This document shows positions 17,204 to 26,223 of a DNA stretch of 64,000 nt, piece after piece (positions within the stretch are counted from its first letter, which is position 1; each line of letters opens with the position of its first letter). The position numbers and the translations under genes are program-made. The stretch is from JAJZQZ01 sp963790415 (GTDB lineage Bacteria > Actinomycetota > Thermoleophilia > RBG-16-64-13): the NCBI GenBank assembly GCA_963790415.1, contig CAWBOK010000003.1, positions 682,001 to 746,000 of the forward strand. The letters run 5' to 3'. The notes beneath the pieces were generated by a model. That model saw only the letters and a program-made list of their open reading frames with translations, made no database searches and was not told the DNA's origin.

Positions 17204-18688
17204 CTACGAGGTGGCAGGCGCAGTCTCGTCGTGGGTGAGGAGTCGCCCACTGGGTACCGGTCCGCCCGGCGTATGACCGAACGTGCCCTCGCCCGAGGAA
17301 CCTCTCGGATTGAAGTCGGGGTAGCCGGCCACGCCCATCTCGCCCACGTCCAAGCCGTTGAGTTCGTCTTCGGCGCTGCTGCGGATGCCCTGAACCGCGT
17401 CCTGGATCCTGAAGAACGCGTACATGAGACCAAAGGCCCAGACCACGACGACTCCCACTGAGATCAGCTGGGCCAGGAATTGGCCGGCGTCGCCGTACAG
17501 CAGGCCCCGGACAGGCTCGGCTACCCCGTTGAATCCCGCGCCGTACGAGCCGTCGGCGAAGATGCCCAGCGCCAGAAGACCCCACAGTCCGTTCACACCG
17601 TGCACGGAGACGGCGCCGACCGGGTCGTCGACCTTCAGCACGCGCTCGACGAAGATCACCGACCCGACCACCAGCAGGCCCGCGATGCCGCCGATGATGC
17701 ACGCCGCCCAGGTAGTGACGAAGGCACAGGGCGCGGTGATGGCCACGAGGCCGGCAAGCATGCCGTTCGCGGTCATCGATGGGTCGGGTTTGCCCCACAG
17801 CTTCCACACCAAGAACATCCCCGAGAGGGCTCCGGCCGAGCCGGCGATCATGGTGTTGACGATGATGACGCTGAAGCGCAGGTCGCCGGCTGAGAGGGTC
17901 GAGACGCCGTTGAAGCCCATCCACCCGAACACCAGGATGATAGTGCCCAAGATGGCCATCGGGATGTGGTGGCCGGGGATGGCGTTGGGGCTGCCGTCCT
18001 TGTTGAACTTACCCAACCGCGGGCCCAGTACTATGGCTCCGGCCAGAGCTGAGAAGCCGCCTATCGCATGCACCACACCCGAGCCGGCGAAGTCTAGCGC
18101 GCCGTGGCCGAGACCGACGTTGCGTCCGAGGGCCGAGAGCCACCCGCCGCCCCATATCCAGTTGCCGTAGATCGGGTAGACGACGGCGGCCATGAACACG
18201 CCGAACACGATGAAGGCGGAGAACTTCCACCGCTCGGCCATTCCGCCGGTGACGATCGTGGCGGCGGTGTCCATGAACACAAGCTGGAACAGGAAGAAGG
18301 CCATGATGCCCACGTCGTAGGCGCCCCCGGCCAGAAAGAAGCCTTGGTGGCCCACGATGCCCCAGCCCTGGGCGATCTCGAGCATGCCCGTGAGCGGCTG
18401 GACGCCACCCAACGCCGAGATGGCGCCGACTCCGCCAAACTGCAGTCCGAAGCCGATCGCCCAGTACACCAACGTCCCGATGGCAAAGATGACGAAGTTG
18501 GTCATGATGACATGGCTCGCGTTCTTGGCGCGGCAGAAGCCTGTCTCCACGAGGGCGAAGCCCGCCTGCATGAAGAAGATCAGCGCGACGCCGAAGATCA
18601 CCCACACCATGTTCGTGGCGATCTTGAGGTGGCCCAGATCGGATACCGTCTCGCTCAGTGTGGCTTGCCCGGGAGTGGCTGACGTCAC
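17204..18688 (-). CDS. amt: Ammonium transporter Amt/AmtB
   Basis: Ammonium channel with eleven membrane helices, about 494 residues as written. Family signatures: FALVETGFCRAKNASHVIM, GAYDVGIMAFFLFQLVFMDTAA (Phe gate region), the twin-His helix GSGVVHAIGGFSALAGAIVLG and VHGVNGLWGLLALGIFADG. The C-terminal tail is unusually long (about 70 residues after the last helix). A start at GTG gives no signal sequence, but a signal-peptide-like frame (MKTLILLVIAFVLMTGLAHA, start 18786) ends just upstream and joins this frame with a one-base shift near 18715. The true protein probably begins there. No glnK-type PII gene is adjacent. Confidence 0.93.
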   Translation of the reverse strand: MTSATPGQATLSETVSDLGHLKIATNMVWVIFGVALIFFMQAGFALVETGFCRAKNASHVIMTNFVIFAIGTLVYWAIGFGLQFGGVGAISALGGVQPLTGMLEIAQGWGIVGHQGFFLAGGAYDVGIMAFFLFQLVFMDTAATIVTGGMAERWKFSAFIVFGVFMAAVVYPIYGNWIWGGGWLSALGRNVGLGHGALDFAGSGVVHAIGGFSALAGAIVLGPRLGKFNKDGSPNAIPGHHIPMAILGTIILVFGWMGFNGVSTLSAGDLRFSVIIVNTMIAGSAGALSGMFLVWKLWGKPDPSMTANGMLAGLVAITAPCAFVTTWAACIIGGIAGLLVVGSVIFVERVLKVDDPVGAVSVHGVNGLWGLLALGIFADGSYGAGFNGVAEPVRGLLYGDAGQFLAQLISVGVVVVWAFGLMYAFFRIQDAVQGIRSSAEDELNGLDVGEMGVAGYPDFNPRGSSGEGTFGHTPGGPVPSGRLLTHDETAPATS

Positions 18689-18704
18689 GTCGGCGGCCGA
18701 ACCC

Positions 18705-18786
18705 GTGGCGCCCCGGTCGGGTCACCCGCGTGCGCGAGACCGGTCATCAACACGAATGCGATGACCAATAGAATGAGGGTCTTCAT
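18705..18786 (-). other. Probable displaced signal peptide of Amt
   Basis: Short frame MKTLILLVIAFVLMTGLAHA followed by GDPTGA. Many Amt proteins of Gram-positive bacteria carry a cleaved signal sequence of this kind. It is out of frame with amt by one base, most simply a sequence error. Confidence 0.5.
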
Positions 18787-18889
18787 CGTCCTGCGTAGCG
18801 CCACGCGCGCCCAGGGTTCTCTGATCGCCGTCTGGAATCTGCTGTGCATGGTTCCTCCTCGATGCTCCGACTTGCGGTGCAATTATGCT

Positions 18890-19248
18890 ACGGAGGCGTC
18901 CATGCTGCGGCATCGTCCGACGGTCACATCCTGACCGGCATCATGGTGGCCGTATGGAGGGGGAAGGTGAGGCTCTTCATTGCGCGACCGCCCGGCGAGC
19001 GGACGCCGGGCAAATCGGGGGCACGACCGGCTGTACAAAGGGACAATGTCCGGGGCTGCCCGGCCTGTCAGCCATGGAACTTGCTGCGCGGGACGCACAC
19101 TCGTAGGCGTCCCTGTCAGAATCCGAGCCGCGGCGGCCGCGGGGGTCCTCCCGGCTTTGGTTCGGTCCCGGTTGGGTAAAGACTACTGCGCGCCTTGGGC
19201 GCGAAAACGGAAGATACTCACGCACCTCACGTGCGCCACCGAGTGATT
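18890..19248. other. Non-coding stretch upstream of glyoxalase gene
   Basis: No convincing gene on either strand. A small inverted repeat CGCGCC-TTG-GGCGCG (19189-19203) lies about 60 bases before the glyoxalase-fold gene and could be a regulatory site. The rest shows nothing I can name. Confidence 0.45.
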
Positions 19249-19262
19249 GTGGAGGTATTGAG

Positions 19263-20084
19263 ATGGAACGATCCAAGCCGGGTGAGTTCAACTGGATCGA
19301 CCTGTCGGCGCGGGACTTCGATGGACAGTCCGCTTTCTATGAAGGCCTCTTCGGATGGGGCCATGTTGATATCGTGCCCCCGGTCGCAGAGTTGGAGGCC
19401 CAGGGGATTCCCTCCGCCGAGGGCATGACGTATCGGATGTTCAGCGCCGGCGGGCACAATGTGGCCGGCATGTCACAACTGTCTCCTGACCTGATCGCGC
19501 AGGGCATGCCGAGTGCGTGGAACACGTACGTGGCCACCGACGACGTCGATGCCACGGCGGCCAAAGCCGCCGATCTCGGCGGCACCGTGGTCATGCCTCC
19601 AATGGACGTGACGGGTTTCGGCCGCATGGCAGGCATCCAAGATCCGACCGGCGCCTACATCTTCCTGTGGAAGCCCGCGCTCCCCGACGAGACGATCGAG
19701 TACATGCAGCCCGGGACGCTTTCCTGGACCGACCTGACGACCCGCGATCCCGAGAAGGCTGTGGCCTTCTACACCGATCTCCTGGGCTGGGACGTGCAGC
19801 CGATGGATGCAGGACCCATGCCGTACTGGACGGTTAACGTCGACGGCCAAGGTGAGGGCGGCATCATGCCGATGCCAGATCTTCCGGCCGAGGTCCCGTC
19901 GTTCTGGATGCCGTATTTCGGCACGACCGACATCGCCGCGAGTTTCGCAAAGGCTGTGGAACTCGGCGCCACCGTCATGCGGGAGCCCACAGAGATCTCC
20001 GGCATGCTGTGGTTCGCGGTGGTTGCCGACCCCGCAGGTGCAACGTTCGCCCTGCTGCAGGCACTGGGGGCGCCTGAGGCGTAG
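19263..20084 (+). CDS. VOC-superfamily (glyoxalase-fold) protein, two domains
   Basis: A 273-residue protein made of two glyoxalase/bleomycin-resistance modules. Module one starts FNWIDLSARDFDGQSAFYEG and module two starts LSWTDLTTRDPEKAVAFYTD; each ends in a similar strand (YIFLWKP and FALLQALG). Such proteins act as metal-dependent lyases, dioxygenases or binding proteins; the typical metal His/Glu set is incomplete, so activity is unclear. GGAGG lies nine bases before the ATG. A strong hairpin follows. A second, truncated copy comes next in tandem. Confidence 0.85.
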   Translation: MERSKPGEFNWIDLSARDFDGQSAFYEGLFGWGHVDIVPPVAELEAQGIPSAEGMTYRMFSAGGHNVAGMSQLSPDLIAQGMPSAWNTYVATDDVDATAAKAADLGGTVVMPPMDVTGFGRMAGIQDPTGAYIFLWKPALPDETIEYMQPGTLSWTDLTTRDPEKAVAFYTDLLGWDVQPMDAGPMPYWTVNVDGQGEGGIMPMPDLPAEVPSFWMPYFGTTDIAASFAKAVELGATVMREPTEISGMLWFAVVADPAGATFALLQALGAPEA

Positions 20085-20139
20085 GACTCTTCCGGCAGGT
20101 GCCGGGAAGCCGGCCCGTGCACAGTCAGGCTGGGCTTGC

Positions 20140-20170
20140 GGCTCCGGCCACCGTCACGGTGGTCGGAGCC
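20140..20170 (+). terminator. Terminator hairpin after first glyoxalase-fold gene
   Basis: GGCTCCGGCCACC pairs with GGTGGTCGGAGCC (one G-T pair), with CCCTTT following. The same hairpin is found after the second copy. Confidence 0.65.
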
Positions 20171-20221
20171 CTTTCGTGATCCGGGCGTTGTGGTGGCCGG
20201 CATGGTGGCCGAGGTCGACGT

Positions 20222-20250
20222 TTGACTTCGCCTGCACCGTCTGGTAGGTT
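20222..20250 (+). promoter_or_regulatory. Duplicated promoter in front of second glyoxalase-fold copy
   Basis: TTGACT, 17 bases, TAGGTT, a copy of the promoter that precedes the GntR gene at 21127-21155. Coding similarity of the second glyoxalase copy begins within two bases of the -10 box, which marks the duplication junction. Confidence 0.6.
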
Positions 20251-20251
20251 C

Positions 20252-20983
20252 AGCTGGGGCCACACCGATATCGTGCCGCCGGTCGCTGAGCTGGAGGCAA
20301 TGGGCATCCCCTCCGCCGAGGGAATGACATATCGGATGTTCAACGCCGGCGGGCACAACGTGGGCGGCATGTCGCAGCTGTCTCCGGACCTCATCGCGCA
20401 GGGCATGCCGAGCGCGTGGAACACGTACGTCGCCACGGACGACGTCGATGCCACGGCGGCCAAAGCTGCTGATCTCGGCGGCGCCGTGGTCATGCCCCCG
20501 ATGGACGTGACCGGGTTCGGCCGGATGGCCGGCATCCAAGATCCGACCGGCGCCTACATCTTCCTCTGGAAGCCTCTGGTCGCCGACGAGACGATCGAGT
20601 ACATGCAACCCGGAACGCTCTCCTGGACCGATCTGACGACACGGGAACCTGAGAAGGCCGCGGCATTCTACACCAAGCTCTTGGGCTGGGACGTCCAGCC
20701 GATGGAAGAGTCGCCCATGCCGTACTGGCAGGTGAGCATAGACGGCCAGGGTGAGGGCGGCATCATGTCGATGCCGGATCTTCCCGCCGAGGTCCCGTCG
20801 TTCTGGATGCCGTACTTCGGCACGACCGACATAGCCGCGAGTTTCGCCAAGGCCGTGGACCTCGGCGCCACCGTTATGCGGGAGCCGACGGAGATCCCTG
20901 GCATGCTGTGGTTCGCGGTGGTTGCCGACCCCGCGGGCGCCACGTTCGCCCTGCTGCAGGCATTGGGGGCACCTGAGGCGTAG
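20252..20983 (+). pseudogene. Second glyoxalase-fold copy lacking its N-terminus
   Basis: About 240 residues that match the preceding gene at roughly 90 percent over the whole shared length, but the first 30 residues (the first strand and helix of module one) are missing. Its frame stays open back to a TTG that is part of the promoter -35 box, so that codon cannot be used for a transcript from this promoter. The next in-frame start is the ATG of MGIPSAEGMTY, which would remove still more of module one. The second module is complete and conserved, so a shortened protein may still be made. Confidence 0.65.
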
Positions 20984-21039
20984 GACGCTTCCGGCGGGCC
21001 CCGGGAAGCGGGCTGACGCATAGTCCAAGCTGGGCTTGA

Positions 21040-21070
21040 GGCTCCGGCCACCGTCGCGGTGGCCGGAGCC
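21040..21070 (+). terminator. Terminator hairpin after second glyoxalase-fold copy
   Basis: A perfect 14-bp stem GGCTCCGGCCACCG with a TCG loop, then GTCTTGGTT. Confidence 0.7.
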
Positions 21071-21126
21071 GTCTTGGTTCTGGGTCGTGGTGGTGGCCGT
21101 CGGGGTGGCCGGAGACCGATGAACGT

Positions 21127-21171
21127 TTGACTTAGGCTGCCCCGTCTGATAGGTTCCATTGGGTTCAATGG
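21127..21171 (+). promoter_or_regulatory. Promoter and operator of the GntR gene
   Basis: TTGACT (21127-21132), 17 bases, TAGGTT (21150-21155). Directly after the -10 box lies the perfect inverted repeat CCATTG-GGTT-CAATGG (21156-21171), placed where a bound repressor would block the start of transcription. Autoregulation is inferred. Confidence 0.6.
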
Positions 21172-21248
21172 TCCTACCAGCCTACCGCAAGTGGTACAGA
21201 CGCCGGGGGGCGGCAGCGGGCCGACATCGACCGGCAGGGCCGGGGGCG

Positions 21249-22013
21249 ATGGCTTTGGAGACAACACAGAAGTCCTCGAGGGGAGAGGTGTTCCAGCCAC
21301 TCAAGGCGCAGCGGCTTTCGGGCGCCGCGGCGGATCAACTCATCGAACTCATTCGTAGCGGCCGCCTCGCACCGGGCACGAAGCTTCCGTCGGAGCGCGA
21401 GATGGTCAAGTTCCTGGGCTTCAGCCGCAATTCCTACCGCGAAGCGATCCGGGTACTCGAGACCATGGGGCTTCTGCGCGTAGCGCCGGGAATCGGCACA
21501 TGGGTTTGCGAGAAGCCCCAGTGGGCGGGAGTTGACCTGGGCATGGAGTGGCTGGCTACGCACGAGCGGCAGGTGTTCGAGTTGCTCGAGGTCAGGGACG
21601 CACTCGAGGTCAAGGTAGTCGCGCTCGCCGCTAAGCGCGCATCGGAAGCCCAGCTCGCGGGGATCAAGAGCCAGCTTCACAAAATGCGGCGCGCCGTCGA
21701 CAGCGAGGACGTAGAAGAGATTCTGGCGGCGGACACCGCCTTCCACGCAGCGGTCGCAGAGGCTTCCGGCAATAGGGTCCTCGAGTCGGCTCAGGCGAGT
21801 CTGTATGAATCGTTGATCGAAACGCGCCGGGCCATGATCTCCATACCCGGCCGTCTGAGCCGTATGGATACTGAGCACCGGGCCATTGCCGAGGCCATCT
21901 TCTCACGGGACCCGGACGCAGCGGCGCGGACTATGGCGGTGCACGCGGCACGCGTGGAGCGGGAGGTAAGTGTCGCCATTCATGCGGTGGACTACCTTGG
22001 CAACGCGATCTAG
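21249..22013 (+). CDS. FadR/GntR-family transcriptional regulator
   Basis: Regulator of 254 residues. The N-terminal winged helix is LSGAAADQLIELIRSGRLAPGTKLPSEREMVKFLGFSRN in pieces typical of GntR (PSEREM and SRNSYREAIRVLETMGLL). The C-terminal all-helical FCD ligand domain carries the metal-binding pattern: Asp in ADTAFHAAVAEASGN, His in that motif, and His in MDTEHRAIAEAI and AVHAARVERE. Such domains bind small carboxylates. I chose the ATG with GGGGG upstream. Being directly ahead of the transporter, aldolase, aminotransferase and AOR genes, it probably controls them in response to the imported substrate or a product. Confidence 0.88.
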   Translation: MALETTQKSSRGEVFQPLKAQRLSGAAADQLIELIRSGRLAPGTKLPSEREMVKFLGFSRNSYREAIRVLETMGLLRVAPGIGTWVCEKPQWAGVDLGMEWLATHERQVFELLEVRDALEVKVVALAAKRASEAQLAGIKSQLHKMRRAVDSEDVEEILAADTAFHAAVAEASGNRVLESAQASLYESLIETRRAMISIPGRLSRMDTEHRAIAEAIFSRDPDAAARTMAVHAARVEREVSVAIHAVDYLGNAI

Positions 22014-22127
22014 ACATGGATTGTGTGTGGAGATTTCTTGGTTGCGAAGTACTCGAAAGAGGAAAGGGGGGAGATCGCACCGGGTTCGCGTCTTCATGAA
22101 CGACTGGGGAGATTCAGGGAGGGTCAA

Positions 22128-23369
22128 GTGAAGAAGAACATCATCGTACTGTTGGGGATCGTTCTAGCTGTTGTGCTTCTCGCCGGTGCGCTGGCGGGCT
22201 GCGGCGGCACCACCACGACGACCAAGGCCACGACAGCGACCACTGCTGCCGGCGATACCGGGACGACGTCAGGCGATACGACCGCCACGAGTGCGGCAGC
22301 GACCGGTGACCTCGTCATCGGCGGCGTCTACGGGATCACCGGGAAATATGCCGGCGGAGAAGCCGGCATGGGCTACGGCACCAAGATGGCGATCGAAGAG
22401 ATCAATGCCGCCGGTGGCATCAACGGCCAGAAACTCGTCTACGACATCGAGGACACCGGGTCGGAGCAGGCCGGAGCCGTGAACGCTTTCAACCGGATGG
22501 CGGCCAAGAAGCCGGTGGCAATATTCAATACGTGCATCAGCGGCTACACAATGGCGCAGCTGCCGGACATCGAAAAGGCTCAGATTCCCACGTACTGCTT
22601 CGCCGATGCTCCGGATATCTCCGCGCAGGGCAACCAGTGGATCCTTCGTCCGTCCACGCCCGACAAGGTCACGCCGAGCATGGCCGTGAAGTTCGCGGTC
22701 GAGGAAGTGAATGGGACCAAAGTCGCCATCCTCTACGTGAACAACGACTTCGGGCAGGTCTGGGACAAGTACATGCTCGAGTGGCTGGCCGGCCAGAAGA
22801 TGAAAGAGGTCGTTAATGAGACCTTCGGGCCGGACGACAAGGACATGACCGCCCAGCTCAACAAGGTAAAGCAGTCCGGGGCCGACGTCATGGTGGTTGT
22901 TGCCGACCCGCTGACTCATGCTGCGATCCTCAAGCAACGCATGCAGCTCGGTCTGAGTGAGGTCGCGTACGTCGGCTCGGACGCCGCAGTCTATCCCGAA
23001 ACACTCGCGTTGCTCACGAATGGCGAAGCAGAAGGCATCTATTCTCTGACCGCGAGCGTTCCTCCGCAGGATCCGGACCCGAAGGTGAGGGAATGGGCCG
23101 CGAAGTACAAGGAGCTGTACGGCATCGACGCCGACACTATTGGCGCGAATGCGTACGACGCGGTCATGATTTTTGCCGACGCTGTGAGAGCCGTGGGCAC
23201 CGACGGCGCGAAGATCCGCGCATGGGTCATTGAGAACGTGCAGGGTTACAAAGGCATGGGCAACACGTATCGGTTCCAGGCGAACGGTGACGGCGGCACC
23301 CAGATGACCGTCGTCCAGATAGTCGATGGCCAGCCGAAGATCCTCAAGACCATGGTGTACGCAAACTAG
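22128..23369 (+). CDS. livK: ABC transporter substrate-binding lipoprotein, LivK type
   Basis: Periplasmic-binding-protein-like lipoprotein of 413 residues that delivers the substrate to the Liv-type permease. The signal ends in a lipobox, GALAGC, with the lipid-carrying Cys at residue 25, followed by a Thr/Ala-rich linker. The Peripla_BP_6 fold is seen in VIGGVYGITGKYAGGEAGMG, INAAGGINGQKLVYDIEDTG and GTKVAILYVNNDFGQ. This family binds branched-chain amino acids but also other amino acids, amides and aromatic acids. GTG start with AGGGAGG upstream. A hairpin follows and could limit read-through so that the binding protein is made in excess. Confidence 0.92.
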   Translation: MKKNIIVLLGIVLAVVLLAGALAGCGGTTTTTKATTATTAAGDTGTTSGDTTATSAAATGDLVIGGVYGITGKYAGGEAGMGYGTKMAIEEINAAGGINGQKLVYDIEDTGSEQAGAVNAFNRMAAKKPVAIFNTCISGYTMAQLPDIEKAQIPTYCFADAPDISAQGNQWILRPSTPDKVTPSMAVKFAVEEVNGTKVAILYVNNDFGQVWDKYMLEWLAGQKMKEVVNETFGPDDKDMTAQLNKVKQSGADVMVVVADPLTHAAILKQRMQLGLSEVAYVGSDAAVYPETLALLTNGEAEGIYSLTASVPPQDPDPKVREWAAKYKELYGIDADTIGANAYDAVMIFADAVRAVGTDGAKIRAWVIENVQGYKGMGNTYRFQANGDGGTQMTVVQIVDGQPKILKTMVYAN

Positions 23370-23387
23370 GGCATCGAGACGAAGAAA

Positions 23388-23425
23388 CCGAGGCGGCGCC
23401 GGTTCTGATATCGGCGCCGCCTCGG
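23388..23425 (+). terminator. Attenuating hairpin between livK and livH
   Basis: CCGAGGCGGCGCC and GGCGCCGCCTCGG form a 13-bp stem with a 12-base loop, 18 bases after the livK stop. There is no T-run, so it may act as a partial terminator or as an mRNA 3' stabiliser. Confidence 0.6.
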
Positions 23426-23478
23426 CCTGCCGGTGCCGACCTCCTCACACCACCGAGCACACTGGGGAAGAGCTCTCG

Positions 23479-24345
23479 ATGGGACAACTACTGATCGGCG
23501 GCCTCGCCATGGGTTGCATCTATGCTCTGGCGAGCCTGGGGTTCGTGATCACCTACAAATCTGTGGGAATTCTGAACTTTGCCTATGGGGAGATCATGAC
23601 CCTGGGCGCATACTTCGCCACGACGCTGGTAGTGAGCATCGGAGTTCCTCTCGTGCTCGGTCTGGTCCTGGTTCTGATAGCAATGACCGGCGTGGGCATT
23701 GCCTTTGCATACGGAGTGTACCGCCCGTTGGCGAACAAACCCGTGCGCACAGTCGTTATAGCCACGATCGGCGTCAGCGTCGCTCTGCAGGCACTCATCC
23801 TGCTGGTCTGGGGGCCATACGCCAAGAGTCTCCCCGTGCTTGGCAGCCCGCATCCCCTCAAGTTTCTGGGTTTGTCGCTCTTGCCTCACAATCTGTACAT
23901 CTTCGGCATCACGACCCTCGTGGTTGGCGCGTTGTGGTTGCTCTACGCCAAGACCAGCATCGGCTGGAAGATGCAGGCGGTCGCGCAGGATGCCGAGGCG
24001 GCCCGGTTGATGGGCATCAACGTGAGCATGATCATCCTGAGCACGTGGGTGCTCTCGGCATGGCTGGGCGGCCTTGCCGGTTTTCTGCTGGCGCCCCTCT
24101 TCTTCATCAACCATACGGTGGGTTTCATCGTCATGCTGAAAGCGTTTGCCGCGTGCATCATCGGCGGCTTCGGTAGTCTTCAAGGTGCGCTGGTCGGTGG
24201 GCTGTTCGTGGGAGTGGCCGAGTCGCTGCTGGCGGGGTATGTCTCCTCGGCGTACAAAGACGTCCTCACGTTCGGGGTGCTCATCGCTGTTCTGATCTTC
24301 ATGCCGCAGGGCCTTTTCGGAGAGAAGATAGGGGAGAAGGTCTAG
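23479..24345 (+). CDS. livH: Branched-chain amino acid-type ABC permease LivH
   Basis: Inner-membrane permease of 288 residues with eight or so helices. The start GGLAMGCIYALASLGFVITY and FAYGEIMTLGAYFA are typical of LivH; the cytoplasmic coupling region is AVAQDAEAARLMGINV. The C-terminus ends FMPQGLFGEKIGEKV. It pairs with LivM to form the channel. Start chosen at the ATG with GGGGAAGAG upstream; the frame is open earlier but across the hairpin. Confidence 0.93.
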   Translation: MGQLLIGGLAMGCIYALASLGFVITYKSVGILNFAYGEIMTLGAYFATTLVVSIGVPLVLGLVLVLIAMTGVGIAFAYGVYRPLANKPVRTVVIATIGVSVALQALILLVWGPYAKSLPVLGSPHPLKFLGLSLLPHNLYIFGITTLVVGALWLLYAKTSIGWKMQAVAQDAEAARLMGINVSMIILSTWVLSAWLGGLAGFLLAPLFFINHTVGFIVMLKAFAACIIGGFGSLQGALVGGLFVGVAESLLAGYVSSAYKDVLTFGVLIAVLIFMPQGLFGEKIGEKV

Positions 24346-24346
24346 T

Positions 24347-25447
24347 ATGCGGCACAAGAGATCCCTCCAGATCCTCGGAATCTTCGTTGGCGGGGCCATC
24401 CTGATCATGCTGCCGAAACTGATGGGCAGCGACTACACGAAGCAACTGCTCGTCCAGGCCCTCATCTACATCGTCATCGTGGTGGGATACAATTTCGTCA
24501 CCGGTGATGTTGGCCAACTGTCCATGGCCCAGCAGGGCTTCTTCGCGCTGGGGGCCTATACGGCCGCTATCCTCCTCACCACCGCAGGCTGGCCGTGGTG
24601 GGCGGCTCTGCTCGCCTCCATGGGCTTCGTGGGATTCGTAGGGGCTATGGTCGGGCTCCCCACCCTCAGGGTGCGTGGGCAGTACCTGATCATGGTGACT
24701 ATGGCATTCAGCGAGATCGTTCGTCTGGTGGGCCTCAATTGGGTGGGTTTCACCGGAGGTGCGGCCGGCATCCTGAAGATTCCCCCGCCTTCGATCGGCG
24801 GGTGGCAATTCACCACCAAGACGTCGATCTACTACCTGTTCTTGGCGATGGCCGTCGTGATGATCCTGGTCGCGTGGCGGGTGCGTTCCACGAAGTACGG
24901 TCGCGCGTTTCTCGCTATCCGGGATGGCGAACTTGCGGCCGACGTTATGGGGCTCAACACCACGTACGTCAAAGTGGTGGCCTTCTCTCTCAGCGCTGTG
25001 TTTGCCGCAGTGGGGGGGACGATGTTCGCGTCCTCGTACAACTTCATCAGCCCGGATTCGTTCGGTCTCGGTCAGACGGTGCTCATCCTCGCCATGCTTC
25101 TCATCGGCGGAGAAGGCAGCATCGCGGGGGCGGTCGTCGGTGCGATCATACTGACATATCTCCCGGAGTTGCTGCGGTTCGCCCACGGCTACTACATGCT
25201 CGTCTACGGTCTGCTCATCCTGCTGATCACGCTGTTTCTTCCGGGCGGTGTCGTCGGCTATGCGAAGCGATTGTGGCATACGACGATCGGCCCGAAGGTG
25301 TTCAAGATCCCGCCCGTCGATCCCTCGGCCCAGGGTCGCTCATTCGACGCCATGGACCTCTTCACCACGAGCCTCCAGCTGGAACCGGCGGAGAAGACGG
25401 GGTCAACGGTCGGCCCCCAGCGTGCCGAGCGGGCGGGTGATGCGTGA
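24347..25447 (+). CDS. livM: Branched-chain amino acid-type ABC permease LivM
   Basis: Second permease subunit, 366 residues, beginning one base after livH. Typical features are YNFVTGDVGQLSMAQQGFFALGAYTAAIL and the coupling segment AIRDGELAADVMGLNTTYVK, then GGEGSIAGAVVGAIILTYLPELLR. After the last helix there is a cytoplasmic tail of about 55 residues (from KRLWHTTIGPK) that is longer than usual and rich in Pro, Gln and Glu. The stop overlaps the livG start. Confidence 0.93.
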   Translation: MRHKRSLQILGIFVGGAILIMLPKLMGSDYTKQLLVQALIYIVIVVGYNFVTGDVGQLSMAQQGFFALGAYTAAILLTTAGWPWWAALLASMGFVGFVGAMVGLPTLRVRGQYLIMVTMAFSEIVRLVGLNWVGFTGGAAGILKIPPPSIGGWQFTTKTSIYYLFLAMAVVMILVAWRVRSTKYGRAFLAIRDGELAADVMGLNTTYVKVVAFSLSAVFAAVGGTMFASSYNFISPDSFGLGQTVLILAMLLIGGEGSIAGAVVGAIILTYLPELLRFAHGYYMLVYGLLILLITLFLPGGVVGYAKRLWHTTIGPKVFKIPPVDPSAQGRSFDAMDLFTTSLQLEPAEKTGSTVGPQRAERAGDA

Positions 25448-26223
25448 TGCTCTTCGAGACCGTCGGCTTGACCAAGGCCTTCGGCGGTTTGACCGCTGTT
25501 GATTCGGTCGATATGCAGGTGCGGGAAGGGGAGATCCGGGCGGTGATCGGACCGAACGGTTCCGGCAAGACGACACTGTTGAGTCTCATTTCCGGCGTCT
25601 ACAAACCGACCTCGGGTCTCATCAGATTCATGGATGAACCCGTTACCGGGCTCGCGCCCTACACGCTGACGCGCAAGGGCATCGGCCGCACGTTTCAGAA
25701 CATCCGCCTGTTCAATAGCCTGACAGTGCTTCAGAACGTCATGGTCGCTCGTCACTGTCGCACAAAGGCTACCCTCGCAGAGGACATCCTCTCTCTCCCC
25801 CGCTCCCGCCGCGAGGAGCGGGAGATGAGAGAGAGGGCCCTCACGTATCTGGAGTTTGTGGGCATCGCGGACAAGCGCGACGTACTTGGCTTGAATCTCT
25901 CCTATGGCCAGCGCCGGCTGGTGGAGATCGCGCGTGCGCTTGGAACCGAGCCCAAGCTCCTGCTCCTGGACGAGCCCGCAGCCGGCTTGAGCGAGACGGC
26001 GATTGTGCGCATAGATGAAGGGATGCGCAAGATCAGGGACGCGGGGATCTCTATCATCGTCGTCGAGCACAACATGCGCTTCGTCATGGACATCTGCGAC
26101 ACCATCACGGTGCTCGACTTCGGCAAGAAGATCGCCGAAGGGACCCCGGAGGAATGCCGTAACAATCCGCGCATAATCGAGAGCTACTTGGGAGGAAAGG
26201 TGGGGAGTAGTGCTCAAGCTTGA
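25447..26223 (+). CDS. livG: Liv-type ABC transporter ATPase LivG
   Basis: ATP-binding subunit of 258 residues. Walker A GPNGSGKTT at residues 35-43, Q loop in FQNIRLFNSLTV, signature LNLSYGQRRLVEIARAL (S-Y-G-Q variant usual for LivG), Walker B LLLLDEPAAGLSE and the switch His in VVEHNMRFV. The ATG overlaps the livM stop; a GTG three bases earlier is also possible. The 3' end overlaps livF by 14 bases. Confidence 0.94.
   Translation: MLFETVGLTKAFGGLTAVDSVDMQVREGEIRAVIGPNGSGKTTLLSLISGVYKPTSGLIRFMDEPVTGLAPYTLTRKGIGRTFQNIRLFNSLTVLQNVMVARHCRTKATLAEDILSLPRSRREEREMRERALTYLEFVGIADKRDVLGLNLSYGQRRLVEIARALGTEPKLLLLDEPAAGLSETAIVRIDEGMRKIRDAGISIIVVEHNMRFVMDICDTITVLDFGKKIAEGTPEECRNNPRIIESYLGGKVGSSAQA

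Noticed and set aside
20222..20250. TTG at 20222 as the start of the second glyoxalase-fold gene
   Set aside because: It is the first codon-like part of the -35 box of the copied promoter, so the transcript would not contain it.
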